Below, in pieces: positions 47,463-55,210 of a stretch of 64,000 nucleotides of DNA. Under the pieces are notes generated by a model that saw only the letters and a list, made by a program, of their open reading frames with translations, did not search any database and was not told where the DNA came from. How positions within the stretch are numbered: the stretch's first letter is position 1; the number at the start of each line of letters is the position of its first letter. Origin of the DNA: RBG-16-66-20 sp036262835 (GTDB lineage Bacteria > Pseudomonadota > Gammaproteobacteria > Burkholderiales > SG8-39); NCBI GenBank assembly GCA_036262835.1, contig DATAID010000021.1:1-64000 (forward strand). The letters are read 5' to 3'. A program made the translations under genes and the position numbers.

Positions 47463-49526
47463 GTGTCCAAGTTCCCCATCAAGCGAATCCGCACCCTCGC
47501 GCTGGTCGGTCAGGCGGGGTCGGGCAAGACCTCTCTCGCAGAAGCGCTCCTTGCCCGCGCCGGTGCCATCCCGGCGGCCGGCAGCGTGGACAAAGGCTCG
47601 ACCGTCTGCGACTACACGCCGATCGAGAAAAGCGCGAAGCACTCTCTGAAGCTCGCAGTAGCGAGCTTCGAGATGGGCAGCGGAGAGGCGGCGCACCGCA
47701 TTCACTTGCTCGACACCCCCGGAATGCCGGATTTCCTCGGCCACTCTCTGCCGGCGCTGGCCGCGGTGGAAACGGCGGCCATCGTGATCAACGCGCAGAA
47801 CGGCATCGAGATGATGACCGGGCGCTTCATGCAATGGGCGGCCAAGCGCGGCCTCGACCGGCTCATCGTCGTGAACCGCATCGACGCGGACAACGTCAAG
47901 CTCGAAGCGCTGCTCGCGCAGATCCAGGAAACCTTCGGCAAGGAATGCCTGCCGCTCAATCTGCCCGCGGGCAAGGCAAGCAAGGTCTCGGACTGCTTCT
48001 TCGCCCCGTCGGGCGAGGCGGATTTCTCCTCGGTCGAGCAGGCGCACAAGAACCTCGTCGAGCAGGTGGTCGAGGTGGACGAGAAGCTGATGGAGGCCTA
48101 CCTCGAAAAAGGCGAGGTCGCGCCCGAGGAGCTGCACGAGCCGCTCGAGCGGGCGATGCGCGAGGGGCACCTGATTCCGGTCGTCTTCACTTCCGCGCGT
48201 ACCGGCGCCGGCATCGCCGAGCTGCTCGACGTGATCGTCAAGCTCCTGCCCAACCCGGCCGAGGGCAATCCGCCCGAGTACATCAACGAGCCCGTCGGCG
48301 GCGCCGCCTCGACGCTCTCGACGATTCCCGATCCGGGCAAGCACGCGCTCGCGCACGTCTTCAAGGTCGAGATCGATCCCTACATCGGCAAGCTGGCGGT
48401 GTTTCGCGTGCACCAGGGGCGCCTCACGCCCGGCATGCAGCTCTACGTCGGCGAGGGCCGCAAGCCGATCCGGCCGGGGCACCTTTACCTGCTCAAGGGC
48501 AAGACCCAGGTCGAGGTGAGCGAGGCGGTGCCGGGCGACATCTGCGCGATCGCGAAGATCGACGAGATCCACTTCAACCACGTGCTGCACGACTCGGCCG
48601 CCGACGCGCACATCCATGCGCGTCCGCTCGAGCTGCCGAACTCGGTGTTCGGGCTCGCCATCGTGCCGAAGAAGCGCGGCGACGAGCAGAAGGTCTCCGA
48701 CGTGCTGCACAAGCTCATGGCCGAGGACCCCTGCTTCAAGCTCGAGCACAATGCGCAGGCGAACGAAACCGTGATGCGCGGGCTGGGCGAGACGCACCTG
48801 AAGACCATGCTCGAGAAGATGGCGGGCCAGTACAAGCTCGAGCTCGACTCCAAGCCCCCTTCCATTCCCTTCCGCGAGACGATCGCCACGCGCGCCGAGG
48901 GCCACAGCCGACACAAGAAGCAGACCGGCGGCGCCGGCCAGTTCGGCGAGGTCTTCCTCAAGGTCGAGCCGCTGCCGCGCGGCAAGGGCTTCGAATTCGT
49001 CGACGCGGTGAAGGGCGGCGCGATCCCGAACCAGTTCATCCCCTCGGTCGAGAAAGGCGTGCGCAACGTGCTCGAAACCGGCTTCGTCGCCGGCTATCCG
49101 ATGCAGGACGTGCGCGTCACCGTGTACGACGGCAAGAGCCATCCGGTCGATTCGAAGGACGTCGCCTTCATGTCGGCCGGCAGAAAGGCGTTCCTCGACG
49201 CGCTCGCCAAGGCGCGGCCGATCGTGCTCGAGCCGATCGTCAACGTCGAGATCGTCGCGCCGGAAGAGAAGATGGGCGACATCGCGGGCGAGCTCTCGGG
49301 CCACCGCGGCCACATCAAGGGCTCCGACTCGCCGCGGCCGGGCCTCGTGCAGATCAAGGCCACGGCGCCGCTCTCGGAGCTCGAGCATTTCCCGGCGCGG
49401 CTCAAGTCGCTCACCGCGGGCCACGGCTCGTATACGCTGGAATTCAGCCACTACGATCCGGCGCCGCCGCCCTTGCAGCAGCGCCTGGTCGCGGCGCACA
49501 AGCCGGCCGCGCACGCGGAGGACTGA
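47463..49526 (+). CDS. elongation factor G-like GTPase (EF-G paralogue)
   Basis: A 687-residue translational-GTPase paralogue with all five EF-G domains. It starts at a GTG preceded by AGGAGGAGG six bases upstream. The G1 loop is VGQAGSGKTSLAEALL where true EF-G has AHIDAGKTT. G3 is LLDTPGMPDFLGH, and G4 is NRID in place of NKMD. The domain IV/V landmarks are TGGAGQFGEVFLKVEPLPRG, AGYPMQDVRVTVYDG and GELSGHRGHIKGSD. These differences place it with the EF-G-like proteins of uncertain role, not the ribosomal translocase, whose gene would sit in the str operon. Confidence 0.93.
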   Translation: MSKFPIKRIRTLALVGQAGSGKTSLAEALLARAGAIPAAGSVDKGSTVCDYTPIEKSAKHSLKLAVASFEMGSGEAAHRIHLLDTPGMPDFLGHSLPALAAVETAAIVINAQNGIEMMTGRFMQWAAKRGLDRLIVVNRIDADNVKLEALLAQIQETFGKECLPLNLPAGKASKVSDCFFAPSGEADFSSVEQAHKNLVEQVVEVDEKLMEAYLEKGEVAPEELHEPLERAMREGHLIPVVFTSARTGAGIAELLDVIVKLLPNPAEGNPPEYINEPVGGAASTLSTIPDPGKHALAHVFKVEIDPYIGKLAVFRVHQGRLTPGMQLYVGEGRKPIRPGHLYLLKGKTQVEVSEAVPGDICAIAKIDEIHFNHVLHDSAADAHIHARPLELPNSVFGLAIVPKKRGDEQKVSDVLHKLMAEDPCFKLEHNAQANETVMRGLGETHLKTMLEKMAGQYKLELDSKPPSIPFRETIATRAEGHSRHKKQTGGAGQFGEVFLKVEPLPRGKGFEFVDAVKGGAIPNQFIPSVEKGVRNVLETGFVAGYPMQDVRVTVYDGKSHPVDSKDVAFMSAGRKAFLDALAKARPIVLEPIVNVEIVAPEEKMGDIAGELSGHRGHIKGSDSPRPGLVQIKATAPLSELEHFPARLKSLTAGHGSYTLEFSHYDPAPPPLQQRLVAAHKPAAHAED

Positions 49527-49626
49527 GGCCGTTCTCAAGGCGCTGCCCGAGCTGCTCAGCGCGGCGCTCCTCGCGGCGCTGTGGGCCGAGCCCCTGCGCT
49601 TCGGCATCGAGTGGTTTCGCGGCGGC

Positions 49627-50133
49627 GTGCTCGCGCTGCTGCTCGAATTCTTCGTCATCCACGCGGGCGGCTTCATGGCCGTGGTGATGTACGACCCCGA
49701 GACCAAGCCGCGCACGCGCAGCTTCCAGGTCGCCGGGCTCGGCGTCTTCTACCTCCTCTTCATCAGCGCCTTTGCGTGGGGGTTCGACGCCTGGTGGATG
49801 ATCTGGGCGTTCGCGTGGCTCGTCTTTTCCAAGGTGCAGGCGATATGGACCGGCGCCCCGCCGAACGAGCGCGACCGAACGCACGCGATCACGAGCTGGG
49901 CGCTTTCGGTCGCCGTGTACCTCGGCGCGGTCTCGGCAACCGTCTTTCTCGATGTGCCGATGCTCGGCGCGACCGCGGAGGTGCGCGACGCCGCGCATTT
50001 CGACCCCAAGGGCGGCGCCTGGGAAGCCGAGCCGCATCGCGCGCTCGCGGGCGCGGTGCTCTACTACACGATCATGGGACTTGCCCGGCCGCTGCTCGCA
50101 CGGCTCTTCGGCGTGAAAAGCGCGCCAGCCTGA
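49627..50133 (+). CDS. predicted membrane protein, unknown function
   Basis: A 168-residue protein from the GTG at 49627 with four hydrophobic segments (LALLLEFFVIHAGGFMAVVM, LGVFYLLFISAFAWGF, WALSVAVYLGAVSATVFL and a C-terminal helix). I do not recognise a family. The frame stays open and protein-like for about 34 codons upstream (LPELLSAALLAALWAEPLRF) but has no ATG, GTG or TTG there, and the GTG lacks a clear ribosome-binding site, so the true start may be an unusual codon further upstream. Its 3' end lies 4 bases from the opposing lipoprotein gene. Confidence 0.65.
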   Translation: MLALLLEFFVIHAGGFMAVVMYDPETKPRTRSFQVAGLGVFYLLFISAFAWGFDAWWMIWAFAWLVFSKVQAIWTGAPPNERDRTHAITSWALSVAVYLGAVSATVFLDVPMLGATAEVRDAAHFDPKGGAWEAEPHRALAGAVLYYTIMGLARPLLARLFGVKSAPA

Positions 50134-50137
50134 CGCG

Positions 50138-50518
50138 CTAGTGGCCGATCTTCACCGCGCGAGCGGTGCAACGGATCGACTCGAAGCACATCGTGGTGAA
50201 CGACCGGCCCTGCGGCCGCTCGCAGGAAAGATCGGCGATCGCGTTGGCACCCTTCTGCAGCGCGCGATACTTGGTCCGGCGCACCGCATCGTCCCAGCTC
50301 GCCGGCATGCCCTTCCAGGCGCGCCGGCAGGAGACGCCCTCGACCTCCTCGATTGACACGCGGGGAACCCTGTCGTCCTGCAGCACCGGCATCGCGTCGA
50401 GCTGCGCGACCATCGCCTCTGGGATATCGTCGAGGCGCTCCATCTTCGTCGGGTTGGGCAGCGCGCAGCCGCCGAGCAGGGCGACCGCGCCAGCGAGCAA
50501 GGATGAACGGCTAATCAA
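50138..50518 (-). CDS. small lipoprotein, RcsF-like cysteine pattern
   Basis: A 126-residue protein with a lipoprotein signal (SSLLAGAVALLGGC, lipidated Cys18). The mature part carries four more cysteines in an arrangement like RcsF or related outer-membrane lipoproteins (VSCRRAWKG, YRALQKGANAIADLSCERP, TTMCFESIRCTAR), suggesting two disulfides. Function is not known, and the RcsF likeness is weak. It overlaps the stop of the upstream substrate-binding-protein gene by 8 bases. Confidence 0.75.
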   Translation of the reverse strand: MISRSSLLAGAVALLGGCALPNPTKMERLDDIPEAMVAQLDAMPVLQDDRVPRVSIEEVEGVSCRRAWKGMPASWDDAVRRTKYRALQKGANAIADLSCERPQGRSFTTMCFESIRCTARAVKIGH

Positions 50519-51482
50519 TCACCCTGTCTGCGCGTATCAGCACCGCTTGCGGAATCTCTATTCCCAGCGCCTTGGCGGTCTTTCTGTTGATTGCCATCTC
50601 CAGCTTAGTCGCCTGCTCGATGGGAAGCTCACCCGGCTTTGCACCCTTGAGAATTTTGTCGACGTACGCCGCCGCGCGCCGGAAAAGATCGGGGTAATCC
50701 GGCCCGTAAGAAGCAAGTCCGCCCAAGTTTACATACTCGGCGCCCGTGTACATCGCCGGTATTTTGTGTCGGGCGGCAAGCGCCACGATCTGTTTTCGTT
50801 CGTCGTGAACCAAGGGCCCTCCAATCACGAATACAGCCTGCGTCCGTTCACGCACGGCCGTGGCAAATGCGCCCGGCAACTCGCTGCCTTTGCGAACCCC
50901 GACATTCAGTAGCGCGACTCTGGATCCTTGCGTCGCATGCTCGAGATCCCTGACGGCGGCCATCGACCCTGAGTTGGCCAGCTGCCAAAGGACCGCCAGT
51001 CGAGAGATTCCAGGCAATGTCTCCCGCAGCAACTCGAGACGCTTTGTGGTCAGGTCGGCCGAAAGACTCGACACCCCGGTCACGTTGCCGCCGGGGTGCG
51101 CGAGACTGACGGCCCAGCCCATACTCACATGCTCGGACCCGCTGCCTGTGACGATGGGGATCCTGTCGGTCGCTTGGGTAGCCGCTTGGGTTGCCGCGCT
51201 CGACGCCGTGACGATCACAGTGACGTTTCTCTGGACAAGGTCTTTCGCCATCGCCGGCAACTCGCCGAGCCTGCCCTTCGCATAGCGAGCCTCAAATGCG
51301 ACGGTTTTTCCTTCGACATGCCCGAAGGCGGCCAACTGCTTCTTGAAGGCCGCCCACCAATCCATGCGCTGGCCGCCATCGAGCAATCCCACAACGGGAA
51401 TCCTGCCCCGTTGCCCCAGCGCATTGCCGGCTAACGCAAGCGAGAACCCCGCGATGCTGAGAAGTGCCTCACGTCTCTTCAT
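50511..51482 (-). CDS. ABC transporter substrate-binding protein (ABC_sub_bind family), orphan
   Basis: Periplasmic binding protein of 323 residues from the ATG at 51482 (MKRREALLSIAGFSLALAG signal sequence). Family landmarks are IPVVGLLDGGQRMDWWAAF, VTVIVTASSAATQAATQAT, DRIPIVTGSG, and GLASYGPDYPDLFRRAAAYV. No ATPase or permease gene is adjacent, so it is an orphan receptor of the type greatly expanded in Burkholderiales and Bradyrhizobium. By eye its base composition is less GC-rich than the flanks, hinting at later acquisition. An alternative start at 51539 adds only basic residues. Confidence 0.88.
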   Translation of the reverse strand: MKRREALLSIAGFSLALAGNALGQRGRIPVVGLLDGGQRMDWWAAFKKQLAAFGHVEGKTVAFEARYAKGRLGELPAMAKDLVQRNVTVIVTASSAATQAATQATDRIPIVTGSGSEHVSMGWAVSLAHPGGNVTGVSSLSADLTTKRLELLRETLPGISRLAVLWQLANSGSMAAVRDLEHATQGSRVALLNVGVRKGSELPGAFATAVRERTQAVFVIGGPLVHDERKQIVALAARHKIPAMYTGAEYVNLGGLASYGPDYPDLFRRAAAYVDKILKGAKPGELPIEQATKLEMAINRKTAKALGIEIPQAVLIRADRVID

Positions 51483-51518
51483 CAGCCTCCCTCGTAGTAA
51501 CCCGAACAGTCTACGCCG

Positions 51519-51545
51519 AGAAAAGCGGACAGTCCTCAACCGCTT
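51519..51545 (-). terminator. possible terminator after the uronate-dehydrogenase-like gene
   Basis: AAGCGG / CCGCTT stem (6 bp, 11-base loop) beginning at the TAA stop, followed on the minus strand by TTCTC. It is short and has a long loop, so it is only a weak candidate. Confidence 0.3.
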
Positions 51546-52360
51546 TACCTTCTTTTTTTCTTGGGCAAGGGGGCGGGATTAGGGATTTCCTCGGCCACGC
51601 AGAAGACGCCGCCCTGATAGTCCTCGGCCGGGCCTGAGGCAGGCTTTTCTTTCGCCATCACGCCCAGCGCGTACGACTCGGAGTTGTCGAGCGGCTTGTA
51701 GCCGAGGCGCGTGGCGTTCGAATTGTCGTACCAGCTCCTCGTGTTGCCCGAGACGCCGTAGACGATCTCGAAGCGGATGTCCGGGTGTTCGATGCCGATC
51801 GTGACGAGCTGCGCGATATCGCGCGGGCTTATCCAGATCGAGAGGCGCCGCTTGTCGATCGGCTCGGGATTCACGTTGCCGATGCGGATCATGAGGAACT
51901 GCATGCCGTACTTGTCGGCGTAGAGGCTCCCCAGCGCCTCGCCGAACACCTTGGACACGCCGTAGCGGCTGTCGGGCTTCGGATAGACGCGATGGCCGAT
52001 GGTCTCGTCGCGCCGGTAGAAACCGGTCGCGTGGTTCGAGGTCGGGAAGACGATGCGCTTCACGCCATTGCGGCGCGCCGCCTCGAAGACGTTGTAGCAG
52101 CCGATGATGTTGGCGCTGAGGATGCCCTCCCACGGCCCCTCCACCGAGTAGCCGCCGAGGTGCACGATCGCGTCCACGCCTTTCGTGATTCGCAGCGCAT
52201 CGGCGAATTTGCTGACGTCCGCGCGCATGAAGGGCTGGTTTTTGAATTTCTCTTTGGGAGTTCTCAAGTCGGAAACTCGAATATGGTAGTTGCCCGCCAA
52301 CTCCCTCCGCAGGTGGGTCCCGACGTCGCCCGCGGCTCCCGTGATGAGAACGGACTTCAT
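51545..52360 (-). CDS. NAD-dependent epimerase/dehydratase family, uronate dehydrogenase-like
   Basis: Extended-SDR enzyme of 271 residues. It has the Rossmann motif VLITGAAGDVGTHLRREL and the catalytic YGVSKVFGEAL (Tyr-x-x-x-Lys). Size and segments such as DAIVHLGGYSVEGPWEGILS, NIIGCYNVFEAARRNGVKR and TGFYRRDETI resemble hexuronate dehydrogenase (Udh), which oxidises uronic acids to aldaro-lactones. The C-terminal 25 residues are a Lys/Pro-rich extension. It overlaps the upstream alpha/beta hydrolase by 4 bases. The substrate call is inference from similarity and from the neighbouring lactonase. Confidence 0.85.
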   Translation of the reverse strand: MKSVLITGAAGDVGTHLRRELAGNYHIRVSDLRTPKEKFKNQPFMRADVSKFADALRITKGVDAIVHLGGYSVEGPWEGILSANIIGCYNVFEAARRNGVKRIVFPTSNHATGFYRRDETIGHRVYPKPDSRYGVSKVFGEALGSLYADKYGMQFLMIRIGNVNPEPIDKRRLSIWISPRDIAQLVTIGIEHPDIRFEIVYGVSGNTRSWYDNSNATRLGYKPLDNSESYALGVMAKEKPASGPAEDYQGGVFCVAEEIPNPAPLPKKKRR

Positions 52361-53166
52361 GCGCTCTCCTTCAGGAACTCCTCGACATCGCGATTGAACT
52401 GCGCCGCGCGCTCGAAATAGACGGAGTGCCCCGCCTGCGGCACGCTGATGGCGCGGCCGCGCGGCGCGTAGCGGGCGAGCGCCGGACCGGCGGGCGCGGG
52501 GTAGACGATGTCCTCCTCGCCCATATGGAAGAGCACCGGCATCGGCAGCTTCGCGAGGAGCGACGGCGGCTGATCGCGCAGGCCGCGGATGCGCGCGCGC
52601 ACGGCGTCCTTGAAGTCGCCTGGCGTGAGCCGGTGGATCTGGCCGTAGAGCTGCGCGAGCGCCGGCTGCTCGCGCGCGAGGCGCTCACCGCCCGCGGAGA
52701 GGATTCCGCGCCGCTCGAGGTCCTGCATCGTCGCGGTCGCGCGCTTGAGCCACGCGTCCCAGCCCTGGGCGCCGAAGCCCTCGGCCTGGCGCGGATCGAT
52801 CCGGCCCGAGGTCGAAGCAAGGACGAGCGCGCGCACCTTGCCCGGGTTTCTCAGCGCATATTCGAGGCAGGTCCAGCCGCCCATCGACTGGGCGACGAGC
52901 CGCACTTCGGGCAACTGGAGGTGCTCGATCAAGGCCGCCAGGTCATCCGCATAGGCAGCGGGCGCGCTCGCGCCTGGGACCGGGCTCGAGGGGGTAAAGC
53001 CGCGATGGGCGAAGGTGACGCACGTATGGCGCGGCGCGAAATGCGCGACCTGCTGCCACCAGGAGAGATGATTGCCGCCCAGGCCGTGCGCGAACACGAT
53101 CGCCGGGCCGCTGCCCGCGACCTCGTAGTAGAGCCGGGCACCCGGGCGCTCGAGGAATCCTTGCAT
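52357..53166 (-). CDS. alpha/beta hydrolase
   Basis: Hydrolase of 269 residues. It has oxyanion-hole AIVFAHGLGGNHLSWWQQV, nucleophile elbow LVAQSMGGWTCLEYAL with Ser in SMGG, acid residue region HMGEEDIVYP, and His in VPQAGHSVYFER. This is the layout of 3-oxoadipate enol-lactonase-like and related enzymes. It is coupled to the uronate-dehydrogenase-like gene (ATGA overlap) and diverges from the SMP-30 gene across only 14 bases, so it may act on a lactone in the same pathway. Confidence 0.88.
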   Translation of the reverse strand: MQGFLERPGARLYYEVAGSGPAIVFAHGLGGNHLSWWQQVAHFAPRHTCVTFAHRGFTPSSPVPGASAPAAYADDLAALIEHLQLPEVRLVAQSMGGWTCLEYALRNPGKVRALVLASTSGRIDPRQAEGFGAQGWDAWLKRATATMQDLERRGILSAGGERLAREQPALAQLYGQIHRLTPGDFKDAVRARIRGLRDQPPSLLAKLPMPVLFHMGEEDIVYPAPAGPALARYAPRGRAISVPQAGHSVYFERAAQFNRDVEEFLKESA

Positions 53167-53180
53167 GAAATAATGGGAAC

Positions 53181-54131
53181 ATGACCGCGCCCACCTGGCA
53201 ACCCGCCGCCCGCTTTCCCGATTCCGCGATCACGGTCGTGGACGAATCGTTCCGCAAATACCACATGGCGCTCACCCGCGTGGAGCGCCTCGCCGCGGGC
53301 CTCACCCGCTGGGCCGAGGGGCCAGTCTGGTTCGGCGAGCAGCGCCAGCTCCTCTGGAGCGACGTGCCGGGCAACTGCATGTGGCGCTGGGACGAGGAGA
53401 CGGGCGTCGCGAGCGTCTTTCGCAAGCCTTCCGGCTACGGCAACGGCAACACGCGCGACCGCCAGGGGCGGCTCCTCACCTGCGAGCACGGCGGACGGCG
53501 CGTCGCGAGAACCGAAATGGACGGGCGAATTGTCACGGTGATGGATTCGTTTGAAGGAAAGAAGCTCAATTCCCCGAACGACATCGTCACCCATTCCGAC
53601 GGCTCGATCTGGTTCACCGACCCGAGCTTCGGCATCCTCACCAATTACGAAGGCAACAAAGCCGAGCCCGAGCTGCCGACCAACGTCTATCGCGTGGATC
53701 CCTCGGGGTCGGTCACTGTCGTGGCCGAGGGCATCAATCAGCCGAACGGCCTCGCCTTCTCACCTGACGAGTCGATTCTCTACATCGTCGAATCACGCGC
53801 GGTGCCGAGAAAGATCCTGGCTTACGACGTCGCTCAGAAGAAAACGCTGAAGAACAGGCGTGTCTTGATCGACGCGGGTCCCAAAGGCACGCCCGACGGC
53901 TTCCGCGTGGATGTCGACGGCAACCTCTGGTGCGGCTGGGGGATGGGCGAGGCCGGTCTGGACGGCGTGCATGTTTTCAACCCGGACGGCAAGCTGATCG
54001 GCCGCATCGACCTGCCCGAGCGCTGCGCCAACGTGTGCTTTGGCGGCGTGCATCGCAACCGCCTCTTCATGGCGGCGACGACGTCGCTCTACTCGCTCTA
54101 CGTCAACACGCAGGGCGTTCCCTACTTCTAG
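53181..54131 (+). CDS. SMP-30/gluconolactonase family protein
   Basis: Six-bladed beta-propeller lactonase of 316 residues that hydrolyses sugar-acid lactones with a divalent metal. Landmarks are WAEGPVWFGEQRQLLWSDVP with the metal-binding Glu, LLTCEHGGRRVARTEMDGR, KKLNSPNDIVTHSDGSIWFT with the Asn-Asp pair, INQPNGLAFSPDESILYIVE, and GTPDGFRVDVDGNLWCGWG with the catalytic Asp. No signal peptide is apparent, so it is cytoplasmic. Next to a uronate-dehydrogenase-like gene, it is a plausible aldaro-lactonase. Confidence 0.93.
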   Translation: MTAPTWQPAARFPDSAITVVDESFRKYHMALTRVERLAAGLTRWAEGPVWFGEQRQLLWSDVPGNCMWRWDEETGVASVFRKPSGYGNGNTRDRQGRLLTCEHGGRRVARTEMDGRIVTVMDSFEGKKLNSPNDIVTHSDGSIWFTDPSFGILTNYEGNKAEPELPTNVYRVDPSGSVTVVAEGINQPNGLAFSPDESILYIVESRAVPRKILAYDVAQKKTLKNRRVLIDAGPKGTPDGFRVDVDGNLWCGWGMGEAGLDGVHVFNPDGKLIGRIDLPERCANVCFGGVHRNRLFMAATTSLYSLYVNTQGVPYF

Positions 54132-55177
54132 AACTCGATTACGCCTTTGCCCGAGGACTGCTTGTCGAACAAGCGATAAGCCTCGTCCGCCTGGTCGAGC
54201 TTCCAGCGGTGCGTGAAGATGGTGTCGAGCTTGATCCCCGAGTCGGCGATGAAGCGCGCGCACTCGGCCATGCCCATCGCGCTGAAGGTCCACGAGCCGA
54301 TGAGCGTCACCTGCCGGCGCAGCATGTCGGGCGAGACTTCCAGCGTCACGTCGCCGCCCTCGCCCACGTAGCAGGCGGTTCCCCAGGTCTTCACCGAGCG
54401 CACCGCCGCGCGGCGCGCCGCGGCGACGCCGGTGCAATCGAGCGCCAAATCAACGCCTTCGCCGCGGGTCAGCTCCTTCAGCGCTTTTTCAGGATCTTCT
54501 TTTGAGCTGTTGATGGTTTTGTCAGCACCAAAGCTTTTCGCCAGCGAAAGACGTTCCTCATTCGTTTCAATAGCGATGACGCGAACGCCCATCTTCGCGC
54601 CGATCATCGTTGCGGAGATGCCGACCGGCCCCTGGCCGAACACGGCAAGCGTCTGCCCGCCCTGCGTCTGCATGCGCTTTAGCGCCCCATAGGCGGTGCC
54701 GGTGCCGCAGGCGACCGCCGCGCCTTCGGAGAACGAGAGCTCCTCGGGCAGCGGCACGAGCGTGCGCGCCGGTACCTTGAGGTACTCGGCGTGGCCGCCG
54801 TGCGCGGTCGCGCCGTAGACGAGGATCCCTTCGCGGCAGAGCTGCGACCAGCCGACTCTGCAATGCTTGCACACGCCGCAGCCCGCGTAGTGGTGGTCCA
54901 TCACGCGCTGGCCGGTCGGCGCTTCCTTTTCCGAAACGCCGGGGCCGCGCGCGGCGACGACGCCGCAGGGCTCGTGCCCGCCGATCAGCGGCTCGGACAA
55001 ATTGCCCAGGCCGAGCGCCTTCTGCGCCTCGCCCGGCGCCGAGCGGTAGAACTTGAGGTCCGAGCCGCACATCCCGGACGCCTTCATCTGGATCACGACT
55101 TCGCCCAGCCCGGGCGTCGGGTCGGGAAAATTCCGGATTTCCACCTTGCGGTTGCCCGCGAACACTGCGCCGCGCAT
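54128..55177 (-). CDS. zinc-dependent alcohol dehydrogenase family protein
   Basis: Medium-chain NAD(P)-dependent dehydrogenase of 349 residues. Catalytic zinc residues Cys37 (GMCGSDLKFY) and His68-Glu69 (GGHEPCGVV) are present. The structural-zinc cysteines are Cys100, Cys103, Cys106 and Cys114 (AGCGVCKHCRVGWSQLC). The cofactor motif is VFGQGPVGISATMIGAK. The substrate is likely a polyol or sugar alcohol but is unassigned. Its TAG shares a CTAG with the opposing SMP-30 stop, and it diverges from the OYE gene across 33 bases. Confidence 0.94.
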   Translation of the reverse strand: MRGAVFAGNRKVEIRNFPDPTPGLGEVVIQMKASGMCGSDLKFYRSAPGEAQKALGLGNLSEPLIGGHEPCGVVAARGPGVSEKEAPTGQRVMDHHYAGCGVCKHCRVGWSQLCREGILVYGATAHGGHAEYLKVPARTLVPLPEELSFSEGAAVACGTGTAYGALKRMQTQGGQTLAVFGQGPVGISATMIGAKMGVRVIAIETNEERLSLAKSFGADKTINSSKEDPEKALKELTRGEGVDLALDCTGVAAARRAAVRSVKTWGTACYVGEGGDVTLEVSPDMLRRQVTLIGSWTFSAMGMAECARFIADSGIKLDTIFTHRWKLDQADEAYRLFDKQSSGKGVIEF

Positions 55178-55210
55178 CTCGCCTCCTTTTTCGACGTGTT
55201 AGTGTAAGTC

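Noticed and set aside
47394..49715. 773-codon minus-strand frame opposite the EF-G-like gene
   Set aside because: Antisense to clearly coding EF-G domains; no motif and no ribosome-binding site.
55178..55210. TTAGTGTAA as an operator between the alcohol dehydrogenase and OYE genes
   Set aside because: Only the outer three bases are symmetrical; too short and imperfect to support.
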